Shown: positions 31,318-41,701 of the stretch, piece after piece
Layout: every line of letters begins with the position of its first letter
Numbering within the stretch: position 1 is the first letter of the stretch
NCBI GenBank assembly: GCA_014607495.2
Contig: CP053156.1
Location: 5,084,001-5,148,000, forward strand
Source: Carposina sasakii
Taxonomy: Eukaryota > Arthropoda > Insecta > Lepidoptera > Carposinidae
DNA length: 64,000 nucleotides
Reading direction: 5' to 3'
Translations under genes and position numbers: made by a program
Notes under the pieces: generated by a model
What the model was told of the DNA's origin: nothing
Databases searched by the model: none
The model's input: the letters and a program-made list of their open reading frames with translations, nothing else

Positions 31318-31619
31318 TATAAATAAATATGAATTACTCTTCGTTTCAAACTTATTTTGCCGACGGTACAACTAATCGGCCAAGCGTGACGGGTGTCAGT
31401 TGTCGACGGGACCTCGTCCAGGAGCATCCAGTCCGACTCCGACACAGTAGGAGACGCTTCGATACAGTTTGTGACGCTCGGCCGAAGTTTGTGACGATTT
31501 GGTATATAGTTTGTGACGCTTGGAGTTCGTGACGATTCGGCATAGTTTGTGACGCTGAGTCGCCAGTGTTGTGAGGTGCAGTGTAAATTGTGACAAGAAG
31601 TTTGATTTGCAATATTCAT
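31318..31619 (+). promoter_or_regulatory. Candidate promoter and 5'-exon block with GTTTGTGACG repeats
   Basis: A TATA-like TATAAATA lies at 31318-31325. The following ~270 bp are GC-richer than their surroundings and contain GTT(T/C)GTGACG five times (31467, 31487, 31509, 31525, 31545), spaced 16-22 bp. The block ends at a good splice donor consensus, ATT|GTGAGTAC, at 31620. This combination suits a non-coding first exon on the plus strand, or internal repeats of an unknown mobile element. Frames on either strand look like by-products of the repeats. Confidence 0.35.
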
Positions 31620-32025
31620 TGTGAGTACTTTAAGTTATTATATTGACAAGGGTAACAGGAAACTTCTTATACTTGTAGGTACCAATTTTTTAAATGAAAT
31701 CCATGACAAAAGGAATTATATCTTTTTTTAAAGTAGGTACATACCGTTATAATTTTAATAGTCATAACACGCTTATGTGTACTAGTTTTATTTGACTATG
31801 AAATTTTTTAACAACTAAACCTTTAGAATTAGTTAGGTGCGGATGCAATTCAACTTTTTTCGTTGTATTGTATTATAAAATTGTCATTAAACTTTTAAAT
31901 TATATAACGAATATCACATCAAATATCATAAGAACACTGAGGAGTGATTCTGAGAAGTATTTTTACTATGAAGTGCGTTACTCGTATAAGTAATCATTAA
32001 CATTTCTGTATGCGACAGAAGAATA

Positions 32026-32149
32026 CAGTGGGGTAAGCACGAACCTTTTTACGCGGCGTAACGCTAGCTACTCTCTAGCAAAATCTATGTGATTTGGCAG
32101 TTTGACGTTAGCGTTACGGACTATCGAGATGTTCGTGCTTACCCCTCTG
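32026..32149. mobile_element. GGGGTAAGCACGAAC foldback MITE, copy 2
   Basis: 124 bp, CAGTGGGGTAAGCACGAAC at the left and its near-complement ending CCCCTCTG at the right, with TA on both sides (32024-32025, 32150-32151). It lies in the reverse orientation to copy 1 at 5976. Confidence 0.85.
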
Positions 32150-32384
32150 TAAATACACAATAAACTGCCACAACAGTATGTATTTCGTCACACATGGGCT
32201 TGTCTTTATGTAAGGCCCTACTTCATATACCCTCTGCTACTAGGTGCTCTATGCCTAGTACGTACATACAATGTGTACCTATGCCTATGATGACTTGACT
32301 AGTGAAATTTAGAAAAACTCACAATTATTTGATTAATATTGATTGTTTTTCCATAAAATTAAGACCATCTTTGTAAATATGTAT

Positions 32385-32510
32385 TTCTTAGTATTCTTTA
32401 TTGTACACATAATTTTTTATCATAGACAGTAAGTTGTGAAAGAAATAGTACAAAGGCGAGCTTATCTCTAAAAGAGATTTCTTCCAGCAAACCATTAAGT
32501 ACATTTATTT
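32385..32510 (-). mobile_element. LINE 3' end (family G)
   Basis: Antisense: ttctttattgtacacat, agtacaaaggcgagcttatc, tctaaaagagatttcttcca gcaaacc. 5'-truncated LINE end. Confidence 0.6.
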
Positions 32511-32514
32511 CATT

Positions 32515-33080
32515 ATTTTTTCCTAAGCGTTTTCTTTTACATAGCTTTTTACGGTTTTTCCTGTCTTGTTTGATTTGTATGAAACTCTGGCTATATTTTT
32601 AATAATATTTTTTTAACAGTACGATAATGCATCGATCAAGTTGTATAAAAGCAGAAACAAATAAATCTTTTTTTACGAAGTTTTTATATTAGTAGGAGTC
32701 TTCACTTTGAAGACTTTAACTAAGGCAATTCCAAGAGACGGCAGCATCTAGTATTTTCTATGTAAACATAAATCTCACTTCAGTATTCATTTCACAAAAT
32801 AAATTCTGTGCACGATTTAGTTAGGTACTAAATTTTTTGCATACAATTACATAGGCAACTAGCGCCACCGATCAAGGGAATTATTTGGAGCTCACTCTAC
32901 ATAAATCTTGTATCTAAACAATTTGATTTAACTAGCTGGTGACGTATTGTGCGTTAGCTGATGCGTGCGACGTTACAACTTTGATATATTATCACTAATC
33001 TTAAGCGCGCTCGACATGTTGTGTAATATTTTAATAAAGGTGTGGTGGGACTAGAGCGATTTTAATAAGTATACCTTATT
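32515..33080. other. Unassigned AT-rich stretch
   Basis: No gene, RNA or repeat recognised. Confidence 0.4.
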
Positions 33081-33084
33081 CTTA

Positions 33085-33195
33085 TTCATATTCTTTATTG
33101 TACACACAGATAGATAAAAAATAACACAATTAAAATAAATATTGTACAAAGGCGAGCTTATCTCTATAAGAGATCTCTTCCAGCTAACCCGAACA
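33085..33195 (-). mobile_element. LINE 3' end (family G)
   Basis: Antisense: tattctttattgtacacaca, gtacaaaggcgagcttatct, ctataagagatctcttccag. Very similar to 32385-32510, about 700 bp away in the same orientation. Confidence 0.6.
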
Positions 33196-33199
33196 AATA

Positions 33200-34015
33200 A
33201 AAAAAACGATACCTACTTAAGTTCTTAACTTTATTTTTGGTTAAAGGCCTCAATCGTGTCGGGAACAATAATTTCGCCATGTCAGGTATAGAGGAAAAAC
33301 ACGTAAGAGGTAGACAGTAGAAAAAAATTGGAAGAGAAAAGTAAAACCTTATTTTGTATCCATATGTATTGTAGGTACCTTGAATAAAAATATCACTCTT
33401 ATTTTATAGTCAGGCATACACAAAACATTGCCTAGTATTAATAAATTATGTTGTAATGTGCTGAACAATTTGACATTAATTTCATATGCAGTGCAATTTG
33501 TCGGAATCACGAAAAAATATAATACCGACCGACATATTCATTTATCTCTTACAATAATACGATTTTTGTATTATTAGGGAATTACGTTAACAATTTTATA
33601 TCAAGTAGGAAAATAGTGATGAGTCAGTGGGTGAATTTCGTTTATCAATTGTGTTATTTTTATTTATTTTTATGCTCTTATCTGTTGTAATGTACTCTGA
33701 TAAGGGAGCACCCGCTATAGCTTTTCAGATACGCATATTTGTACCTACCTACATAATTTTAAGTATTATTTTCAGTGAGTTCTGCCTTCTATCCTTGAGT
33801 AAATAAGGGTAAAACATTTCTATGCCCTTCGAGGGCAATCATCCCTTATTTCTACAAACTATTTAATATACGGATTAATTTTAATTAACGTCTATCACAC
33901 ACGACATCTCTTTCTATTTTTTTAAAAATGTAGACGTCTAGTAATTAATACCTAAGTTATATCACTATACTAACTTTATGAGTAGCTCTGTTATTTCCCA
34001 TAGGAAACCATATAA
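33200..34015. other. Unassigned AT-rich stretch
   Basis: Nothing recognised. Confidence 0.4.
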
Positions 34016-34019
34016 TATA

Positions 34020-34377
34020 CTGGGTGTAAAAACATAACGTTGTTATTTTAATACCTCATATTCTTTGTAACATCACGATCATTTTTTTCTATGGAAGCAC
34101 CCCTGGCAAACTAAGTTTCCAAGATATTGAGGTCCAAAGTTACATGAATAAGAAAAAGTGGAAACAGTTCAAACATTTATTTTAAAGACGTTATATTAAT
34201 ATTTAAAAATGTAGTTTTTTAGGTACATTTGTTAAACGAATATATTGCTTGCAATATGAGATATTTTTTTCAAAAAAATTTTTTCGTTTCCCAGGATTAG
34301 TTCCATATAAAAAAATGTTCGTTACGTTACAAAGAATATGAGGTATTAAAATAACAACGTTGTCTTTTTACACCCTG
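34020..34377. mobile_element. CTGGGTGT foldback element, 358 bp
   Basis: Terminal inverted repeats of about 50 bp (left ctgggtgtaaaaacataac, gttgttattttaatacctca, tattctttgtaac; right its complement ending tttttacaccctg), flanked by TA at 34018-34019 and 34378-34379. Just inside the left arm, catcacgatcattttttct, atggaag, ccaagatattgaggtccaaa is shared with the 12156 family, although the termini differ. Confidence 0.85.
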
Positions 34378-34739
34378 TATAATGAACCATTGAAATCCTA
34401 TAGGATTTGTCGGTACATAGGTAATAATCACCAAAAAACATTATACCGACATAATAATTTTATCTTTTTAAATTTTATTTATAGGGAAATTTTAAATAAA
34501 CCTGAGTGGAACATAGTTGTTTTGTATTAACTGTTTTCTAATACATCAAACAGGTGATTTTAATGCGAGGTGAAAATTAACTATTAACGTGCATTATTTA
34601 TTATTATTTATTATTTATTATTTGTACAAGCCTTTGTTCAGATTTTTTCATATTTAAATTCCTTGAGTTCGTAGAATAGTCCCGGTATTATGTAGTCCCT
34701 TACGTATTAATTTAAATAGTTTAGCACTCACACAATAGT

Positions 34740-34990
34740 GCCGCGTGGTGCCGGCAGAGTAGAGTTTGTACCACCCCTGCCTGCCCGTGGGAATCGTACG
34801 AGGCGATTAAGGGTTTCCGGGAGGTGGGCAGCAGCGCCTCCCGTACTGACAACATAGTCCGAAAATCACACTGCGGTCACCAACCCGCCTGCCCAGCGTG
34901 GTGACTATGGGCAAAATCCCCCTGTGGTAGTAGCCTTGTGGCGTGCCCTGGGGGAGGCCTACGTCCAGCAGTGGACAGCAATAGGCTGAA
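34740..34990 (+). mobile_element. Retroposon B, near-complete copy
   Basis: cgcgtggtgccggcagagta, cctgcctgcccgtgggaatc, gggaggtgggcagcagcgcc, ccaacccgcctgcccagcgt, gggaggcctacgtccagcag, aataggctga, then an AAGAA-rich tail in place of (GAT)n. Confidence 0.8.
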
Positions 34991-35225
34991 AAGAAAGAAA
35001 AGAAGCACTCTAGTATAATTGTGCCTTTATGCTAACATGTTGGTACTTGGTACACACATCCGCTCCGCTGTCTGTATGTTGAATGAAAGCGTCTATTAAT
35101 TAAATAACAAGTATTTATTCACTGCGCTTCTTCAGTGTGTCACCACTTGTGAATACTGTAATTAAATGATACACTAGGATTCGTGTAGGTATATGTATCC
35201 AAAACAAGTACATTACATGGTGTAG

Positions 35226-35550
35226 CTCAGCAGTGGTAGCCCAGTGGTTAAGACGTGCGCCTTCTAAACGGGGGGCGTAAGTTCGAACCCAGCTACGGCC
35301 CTGTACCAATTACCTATACTTCATTTCATGTATTTTTTATTTAATGTTGTAAAATTATAACTTAGCTGGTGCATCGGAATGCACGTAAAACCGTTGGTAC
35401 TGCGCTTAATCTCTCTCTGATCGTGTCGGTTTTCTGTCCCATCGGACTATGAGAGTGAGGGAATAGAGAGTACATCTGTGTTTGCGCATACACTTGTACA
35501 CCATAATGTCTTCTGCGCACCTGGCTAAACTCCGTAGAAATTGGACGCTT
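35226..35550 (+). mobile_element. tRNA-derived SINE E, near full length
   Basis: tRNA-like head with agcagtggtagcccagtggt (box A region) and gtaagttcgaacccagctac (box B), followed by a body with gcacgtaaaaccgttgg, tgcgcttaatctctctctga, tcggactatgagagtgaggg, gtgtttgcgcatacacttgt and ctccgtagaaattgg. Full relative at 57516, 3' part at 52130, heads at 54795 and 16822. Confidence 0.8.
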
Positions 35551-35559
35551 AGAGCGAAA

Positions 35560-36085
35560 TACCTATAATTTTATTATTTAATTTAATTAATTAAATTTTT
35601 ACGATTTATATTATAAATATCATAAACCATAAACCGCTACGTAGAATGCAAATGTTGTATGAGTGTGAAAGATAGACATGAAAATAAACGTCACCTGCCC
35701 AAATTTACGACCGAACATAACACGTTAAACTCACCGCTGCAAACATTAATTTGTATTAATTTTGACAAAACGTTAAATTATACCGAGTCGTATATTATAC
35801 ACACGCCATATATTTTATTGGTACTTACATTATATAGAGTACTAAGATTAATTTCGCTTGCATGTTCCAAGCTAGAGTGTGAATTATACATTTTTATAGC
35901 CAGATTTAGATTGATAAAATGTATTTATGAGTAAAGTAGCTTTATTTTAGAAGGTAAAATGATGTCTTGATATTTAGGGAGCCGTAATTATTTGTCTTTT
36001 TCTTGAAGAATTTCTGTTCGTCTTACTAAAGCTCGAAGATGGCTGGCTGTTGCATTGCAGCTCCTGAAAAGCCACTAGTTTAAGA
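35560..36085. other. Unassigned stretch
   Basis: The frame at 35659-35934 has no recognisable domain. Nothing else seen. Confidence 0.35.
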
Positions 36086-36089
36086 TATA

Positions 36090-36335
36090 CAGAGTGTAAC
36101 AAAAAGGGTATGTTAAGCGAAAAGCTATGTACAAAACCTATCTACAAAATTTGAGACTCGAAATCACATTTTTATTTTTCAAGATTGTATGAAAATTTTT
36201 GAGATATTTAATAATTCTCCATACTATCGGGAAAAATAATCAAGTGATTTCGGGTCTCAAATTTGGTGGATAGGTTCTCTATAGTGGGCTATTTACGTAG
36301 CTTTTCGCTTAACATACCCTTTTTGTTAGACCCTG
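36090..36335. mobile_element. CAGGGTG/GTATGTTAAGCG foldback MITE, copy 1
   Basis: TA-flanked (36088-36089, 36336-36337). Arms cagagtgtaacaaaaagggt, atgttaagcgaaaagctatg and the complement ending ttttgttagaccctg are close to fully complementary over about 110 bp, with the centre gagatatttaataattctcc. One of five complete copies (36090, 39534, 41206, 41702, 59682). Confidence 0.85.
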
Positions 36336-36503
36336 TATATGTTTGAAAAAGGTTTAAATTGCACCAGTAGACTACGTTTATATCATTAACTACCAGTGCC
36401 TACAGAAAAAAACAAAAGTATTTGACCTGTTGTGGGTAATAACTTTTCTACGAGTACTATATATCCTATATATCCTAAAAATTATGTTTACTTATACCAT
36501 ATA

Positions 36504-36778
36504 TTTTGGTCGAGAGTTGAGTAAATAGACTGCGTTTTTCTGCATAAATGCACATAGTTGCGCGTAACAAGATTTTTTCACAAAAAATAATTAATGTCTC
36601 TCTATAAAAAAAACTAACATAAACACTGGACACTATAAATTTCGCCCGATCAATTAATTAAAAAAAAAAATTTAAAATAATTACGAGTATGTACATCGTT
36701 TCTCAGCATTTTTTGGCATAAACTTACTTTAGTTAATGTATGAACCCTTAGTTAAGGGTGGCAACGATTATACACCTG
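36504..36778. mobile_element. 12156-family foldback, left-truncated
   Basis: gttgagtaaatagactgcgt, ttctgcataaatgcacatag, actggacactataaattt, ggcataaacttactttag and gttaagggtggcaacga follow the 12156 order, ending cacctg|TA at 36778. The first ~120 bp with the CAGGGTGA end are missing. Confidence 0.75.
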
Positions 36779-36784
36779 TATAAT

Positions 36785-37390
36785 AAAAGTTAGATAGGAA
36801 ATTGATGGGTTTAACAGGGTGTTTGTTTAGCTTTAATTTACCCAATTGTTATAAATAATATAGGCATGTAACATGGTGGCTAGATTTGCAGGGACCTAAG
36901 CGTGTGGTCTCTAAAATGAGGTCTTTGCCCAGCAGTGGAAAACAATCATCTAAGTTACATAAAAATACTATCTAGGATATACATTATCTTAGCTACTAAT
37001 TTTGTAATACATAGTTAAATGTCCTAGTTCGTACTTTCCTGTTTCATTTTAAATTAAATAAAAAATAATTGCAGTCCAGCTACTAGCATATCATAACTAG
37101 AAAGAAAGCTGCTTTTATTGGAATGTATCTCTCTTATCACTTCACTGATAACGGTGACCGGACCCAACGCCCGACGTATTAAAAATAATACAATATCCTC
37201 GCTAGAACAATGCGAAAAATAACTCTATCACTGGGACGTAGTGCTTAGTATTATATGGTACGGTTTGTTAATACGACTTTGTTATTTGCTCGTAGGGTCA
37301 AAGAACAGTGGCTGATTAGTTGGTATAGTATATGATAGTAAGTGAGGGTAAACGCGTGGTTGTATCATATTTGATACTATTAATATTTTC
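36785..37390. other. Unassigned stretch
   Basis: A short gcccagcagtggaaaacaat at about 36925 resembles a retroposon 3' end. No gene recognised. Confidence 0.4.
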
Positions 37391-37394
37391 TAAT

Positions 37395-37560
37395 AGGGTC
37401 TTGGTGTTTTGTAGGCGATGGGCTGACCACCTGTCACTACTAACGGAACTTGTACATCTCAACTATACCTTCAAAATTGGTCAGAAGTGGCACCATGTGC
37501 TTCTATCGGCCCTTGGTGTTCTGCCTACCCCGTAAGGGATAAAGGTGTGTCTACCCCATG
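37395..37560 (+). mobile_element. LINE 3'-end remnant (family F), sense copy
   Basis: ttttgtaggcgatgggctga, ccacctgtcactactaac, gtcagaagtggcaccatgtg, tcggcccttggtgttctgcc, taccccgtaagggataaagg: the sense form of 4745 and 25945. Its translation is protein-like but too short to assign. Confidence 0.6.
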
Positions 37561-37584
37561 TCAGGAAACAGCTCAATATATTTA

Positions 37585-37815
37585 TTTGTATCAGGTGTCA
37601 AAACTAATCCTGATGATGCCACGGGTGTAGGCGAAACATATGTCGATAAACAATTTTAATTGGTTTTCGGATTAGCAGCTATGTATTTATAGCTGCATGC
37701 TACGTGTTGGATCTGACTTCTCGTTACGACTGTAGAGTCTTATGTTCGTGACTATGAGTCGGCAGATCCGAGGTTCAGCGGAGGGTGTAGAGCCCGGTGG
37801 TGGGCGAAGCCTCGA
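37585..37815 (+). mobile_element. SINE H with hammerhead-like motif, copy 1
   Basis: The 5' part holds the hammerhead-like core (37606-37648). The body gttttcggattagcagctat, gtatttatagctgcatgcta and the 3' block ggcagatccgaggttcagcg, gagggtgtagagcccggtgg, tgggcgaagcc are shared with the minus-strand copy at 53549-53805. No tRNA head was found. No obvious target duplication at this copy. Confidence 0.7.
37606..37648 (+). ncRNA. Hammerhead-ribozyme-like core (type I, minimal stem III)
   Basis: CTGATGA (37610-37616), stem II GCC/GGC (37618-37620 with 37630-37632, 9-nt loop), GAAA (37633-37636), stem III A-U and C-G closed by ATAT (37636-37643), then GTC with predicted cleavage after C37644. Stem I pairs ATC with GAT. 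All invariant core bases are present. One unpaired T (37617) between the core and stem II is unusual. Very short stem III is known from ribozymes in Penelope-like elements and retrozymes, which act best as dimers. Activity is not shown. Confidence 0.55.
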
Positions 37816-37819
37816 TGGA

Positions 37820-39250
37820 AAATCTATATATATTTACTGGCTATAGCAAAAGAACTATGGGCCTGAATCTAATAGAATTATTTCGTATCAAGAGTACAAC
37901 CTGATAAACTAGGCATTAAAACACGAAACTCGATTTGTTAAAGTACATTTTGTACTTTTTGATAGGTAACTAGATTGGCCTGCAGCAAGTTGAAATGAGG
38001 GAGGTTTTTCTTATTTTCCCGACGGACACCAATTTAGGTGGAAATACAAAACACCTTTCTAAGCTACGCTCGTAGTGGTAACTATTACTTATTTGGCGGC
38101 AGTAGGCTCAACCCTAACCACGTGGGACTTAATAGGCTAACTGGTGCAAAGTGGGTGTGTTAATTGCACACTTCTGCCCAACCTCTTTGGGGGATAATGG
38201 GCATGTATGTATATAACTTTTAAATTAAGGGCATTCGGGTGAGAGGTAGTAGTTGTTTTTTTCTTTGATACAAGAGTTCATATTTGAGTACAAGTATCAT
38301 TGAAGTAAAGTTTTAGCTTGACATTACACGGTTGTAGTCGTGATTGTAATTCCAAGTATGGGAAATGATATTTCTCCTATTTTATTTATTTTAAAGGTCC
38401 TTCAGTTGACCTCATTTGATCAATCAAAATATAATAAAACGGTCGTTCGTGTTGGAACAATTTTAATTTTATGACTAGCCTGGCCTTAACAAAAGGTCCT
38501 CTAGAATTCCTTAATCCGTCCTTTGACACACATTTTTTACCAGCGTTACAATACAGCGTTACCGTACAGATTGACTAGATATGTAAGTAAATTTTAAGTT
38601 AGTATTAAGTAAAATTAGTGCCAAGTGAAACCCCACAGGTTTAATAGCACAATTAAACGATTTATGTAACTTTTTTATAGGAATAAAAAAAAGAAAAAAA
38701 AAAGATAACTTCGAGTGCCCAGACGTGTACGTTTTTAAATACCTTTAAAAAAGCTCATGTTTATGATCTACTTTAAGTATATTCATTGAGTGTTTGATTA
38801 TAAGTGTTAGATTCTGTGCTGCTACAAACAAAATATTTTCCAAAATGGGGTAGCCAGGCCAGAACTACAGGATACCCTAACTATAAAATATATAAATAAA
38901 CTAACTAATGCCTGGTATTGTATAATAAAAATTTGGGATATGACATATGTAGAACGCTTGCTGTACTATGTATATATACACATATTTGAGCAAATATATT
39001 GATTGATTGATTGATACTTTTTCTTATATTTTCTCTCTTGAAGGCATTTCAAAAACTAATTTTGATTCAGCAAAATACTTAGTTAATAGATTTTAGGTCG
39101 TTATCGTCGGTTAGATACCTAAATATAAATCTCTTTTAAAGAATATCAATAAATTTGCCAAAGACACTTGAAATTTAATTTACATCAAACCTAATATTAG
39201 AGAGTTCGTAGATATTTCAGCAGGATTTCTAAGATAAAAAAAATAAATTC
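37820..39250. other. Mostly unassigned; LINE-end scraps
   Basis: At 38150-38210 gcacacttctgcccaacctc, tttgggggataatgggcatg resembles a LINE 3' end, and (TTGA)n lies at about 38998-39015. A retroposon C scrap (aaaatggggtagcc) is at 38840. No gene recognised. Confidence 0.4.
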
Positions 39251-39256
39251 CTATTA

Positions 39257-39520
39257 TTGAAAAAAGGTGTTTTCCATTATCTCTTTGTTTGTGAAATCAA
39301 TTTGCAAATCGACATTGTAGGGTTTCATTTCACGAAGGACTCTGAAGGCTGTATTTATTTTTCGTGCAGAATTATGGAAAAATATAAAGAGGAAAGTCCT
39401 CTAGCAGATTATAAAGGGAATCTTATGAAAGGGAGACACGATCGTGCTGTATTATTGATTGAAAAGTTATTTAAAAAGCGCAGAAATGTTGAAAAAGCTT
39501 ATATTGAATTTACAGGGTAC
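39257..39520 (+). CDS. Open frame of unknown function, running into a foldback element
   Basis: About 88 codons of balanced, hydrophilic composition (KDSEGCIYFSCRIMEKYKEE, HDRAVLLIEKLFKKRRNVEK). The remaining 38 codons of the frame lie inside the foldback MITE at 39534 and cannot be original. It could be an exon, a fragment of an unrecognised mobile-element protein or chance. No homologous family recognised and no splice site clearly assigned. Confidence 0.2.
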
Positions 39521-39533
39521 ATAATATTGTATA

Positions 39534-39775
39534 CAGGTTGTAACAGAAGGGTATGTTTAGTTAAAAGCTTTAATCATATAGCCCACTTGCGAATAAAGGA
39601 CTTATCCACACAATTTGAGACTCTAAATCACATGTAAATTTTCGAGATAGTATGGAGAAGTCCTAGACAACTAAAGAATGTTCATACAATCTTGAAAAAT
39701 AAACATTTGATGTATAAAGATTCTCTATAGGGGGCCATTTTCAAAGCTTTTCCATATCCCTTCTGTTACATCCTA
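39534..39775. mobile_element. CAGGGTG/GTATGTTAAGCG foldback MITE, copy 2
   Basis: Starts caggttgtaacagaagggta after TA (39532-39533) and ends tctgttacatccta before TA (39776-39777). More diverged than copies 1 and 4. Confidence 0.75.
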
Positions 39776-39779
39776 TATA

Positions 39780-40240
39780 TTCACCGATCAGCTTATTGAA
39801 GTTCCATCAGGAGAGCCTACCACTGCCTAAAGGCCAGTGTAGGTGCCTGCTTAGTGTGCTAAATATTGTTTTAAAATGTTGTAAAGTCATATTAAAAATT
39901 TCAATCAAAAAATTATATAGTATGGAGTTAGAGCAGAATAATCCCCTACCAACAATCTGAAACTCGATCGTCCAAACTTCGACACCTTACTTCCGACAAC
40001 CTTAATCGTCGCGTCAAACTGGAATCTCGGAGTTTGCACAAATTAATAGTTCAGGAATTTTGATCGATTATCCTTAGTACTTTGCCGAGTTGTTTGCTTG
40101 TGTTAAGAGGTAGGTAGTTAGGTAGTATAATTTTAGCTAGGTTGACGTTTCACATGCTCCAATTTAAGACGAAGATATCTGCTGATGACTTTATGCATTA
40201 AAATTACTACTTCTATTCGATATAATTACTACTAATTCAT
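39780..40240. other. Unassigned stretch
   Basis: No gene or repeat recognised. Confidence 0.4.
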
Positions 40241-40244
40241 ACTT

Positions 40245-40660
40245 CATTAGAATACATCAGCTGTATCTTCGCATGTTCTTCCGAGAATGTCGTAAGAGTC
40301 GACTGAGTAACCGGCAGGCTGATTTTGTAACTTGAAACCGGTGGCAATCGCTGGATAGCCGCTGTCAAAATTGACATTTGGTGTTATCCTACTAGATTAA
40401 AGTCAGTGCACCATACTGCTTGATTACAGAATAGGGTTTCTTGGGATCGGTCGCGTAGTCATCTTTTGACGTTTAGTGACCGGTTGCCGACCGGTCGCAA
40501 GTTACAAAATAAGGGTGGGTAGTGTTGGGTTTTCTCTCAGGCGATAACCTAGCAAATTGTCAGCGATAGTTTACATTTGTCCTCGTTATACTAAAGTGGT
40601 TGTAGCATTACCTTTTATGATCGTGCAGTCCTGACTACGGGTCGGCGTGACTTGATCTTT
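40245..40660 (+). mobile_element. Retroposon C copy split by a foldback element
   Basis: Left half ttcattagaatacatcagct...gtcgtaagagtcgactgagt stops near 40312; the right half ggttttctctcaggcgataa, cctagcaaattgtcagcgat...gatcgtgcag starts near 40528. The intervening DNA is the foldback at 40318-40505. Confidence 0.75.
40318..40505. mobile_element. Foldback MITE inside retroposon C
   Basis: Arms ctgattttgtaacttgaaac, cggtggcaatcg and, inverted, cttattttgtaacttgcgac, cggtcggcaac are about 75-80% complementary over 35 bp. No coding frame. Exact ends are uncertain by about 10 bp. Confidence 0.7.
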
Positions 40661-41110
40661 TCTTCCCTTTATCACTATTATCCGTTATCTCATTACTGAC
40701 TCCCAGTACACGCATATGTTACCTAACACAACAATGTGGGTAGACACCTACGAAAAATATATGGATGTACTGCAATTGCCAACCCAAATTTGTCCAAACA
40801 ATATTCGTCCAAGTGATTACGCACACTTACGAACACAAGCCGATAAGCTGAACTAACTTAGGGCCTTGAGATAATACGTAAACCAAACAAAATGGCCGCG
40901 TGAGCTTTGAGAACTCTTTGTCTCAACTTGGTCGAGGTCAAAACATAACTTTACAATAGTTGAGGTCCCGAATATTCCTAACTTTGCTTATCTTAAGTAT
41001 GTCACGTCTGTGATAATGGTCGACCACATTTGTTCAATGTTTGGACAATAGCTCGATACTTACTCTGTTACTGATAAATTACATTATTTCGGTACATAGC
41101 TAGTTGTTTT
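40660..41110. other. Unassigned stretch
   Basis: Nothing recognised. Confidence 0.35.
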
Positions 41111-41112
41111 TT

Positions 41113-41606
41113 TTTAAATATTTACACACTTCACAACACATTACCTTAGTTCCACACTAAGATCCACAGGTCTTGTGTCGTGGTTACTAAGCAACGGTAA
41201 ATATACAGGGTGTAACAGAAAGGGTATGTTAAGCGAAAAGCTATGTAAATAGCCCACTATAGAGAACCTATTTCCAAAATTTGAGACTCGAAATCACATG
41301 TTTATTTTTCAAGATTGTATGAACATTCCCGAGTTGTATTGGAATTCTCCATACTATCTGGAAATATATACCTATACATGTGATTTCGAGTCTGAAATTT
41401 TGGAAATAGGTTCTCTATAGATCCTTTTAATGGACTATTTATATAGCTTTTCGCTTAACATACCCCTTACACCCTGTGGAAACATCCATGACTCGGAAAC
41501 AAACAACAATATTCATTAAACCAATGTTTGCACCTACCGGGATTCGAACCTAGGACCTATGGCGTCGCAGGCAGGGTCACTACCTATTGTACCAATATCG
41601 GCCGTC
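41113..41606 (-). mobile_element. SINE A copy split by a foldback MITE
   Basis: Tail and body (acacattaccttagttccac, cttgtgtcgtggttactaag, caacggtaaata) stop at 41205; gaaacatccatgactcgg resumes at 41478 and continues through box B (gggattcgaacc) to the head. The MITE at 41206-41476 lies between, with some loss of SINE sequence. Confidence 0.8.
41206..41476. mobile_element. CAGGGTG/GTATGTTAAGCG foldback MITE, copy 3
   Basis: Left cagggtgtaacagaaagggt after TA, right taacataccccttacaccctg before TG (a changed TA). Inserted in SINE A, so younger than it. 271 bp. Confidence 0.85.
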
Positions 41607-41701
41607 TCGTAGTTGTTAGTGACTGTTCGAATCCTGTTAGATGCAGACATTGATAAACGTTTTTATAATCATTTATTACATAACTATTATTATTAATTAT
41701 A

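Noticed and set aside
31251..31619. 122-codon minus-strand frame with repeated SVTN words
   Set aside because: Created by the GTTTGTGACG motif array; other frames over the array are open as well.
35230..35310. tRNA gene (plus strand)
   Set aside because: It is the head of a 300-bp SINE with other copies; box A and B alone do not make a tRNA gene.
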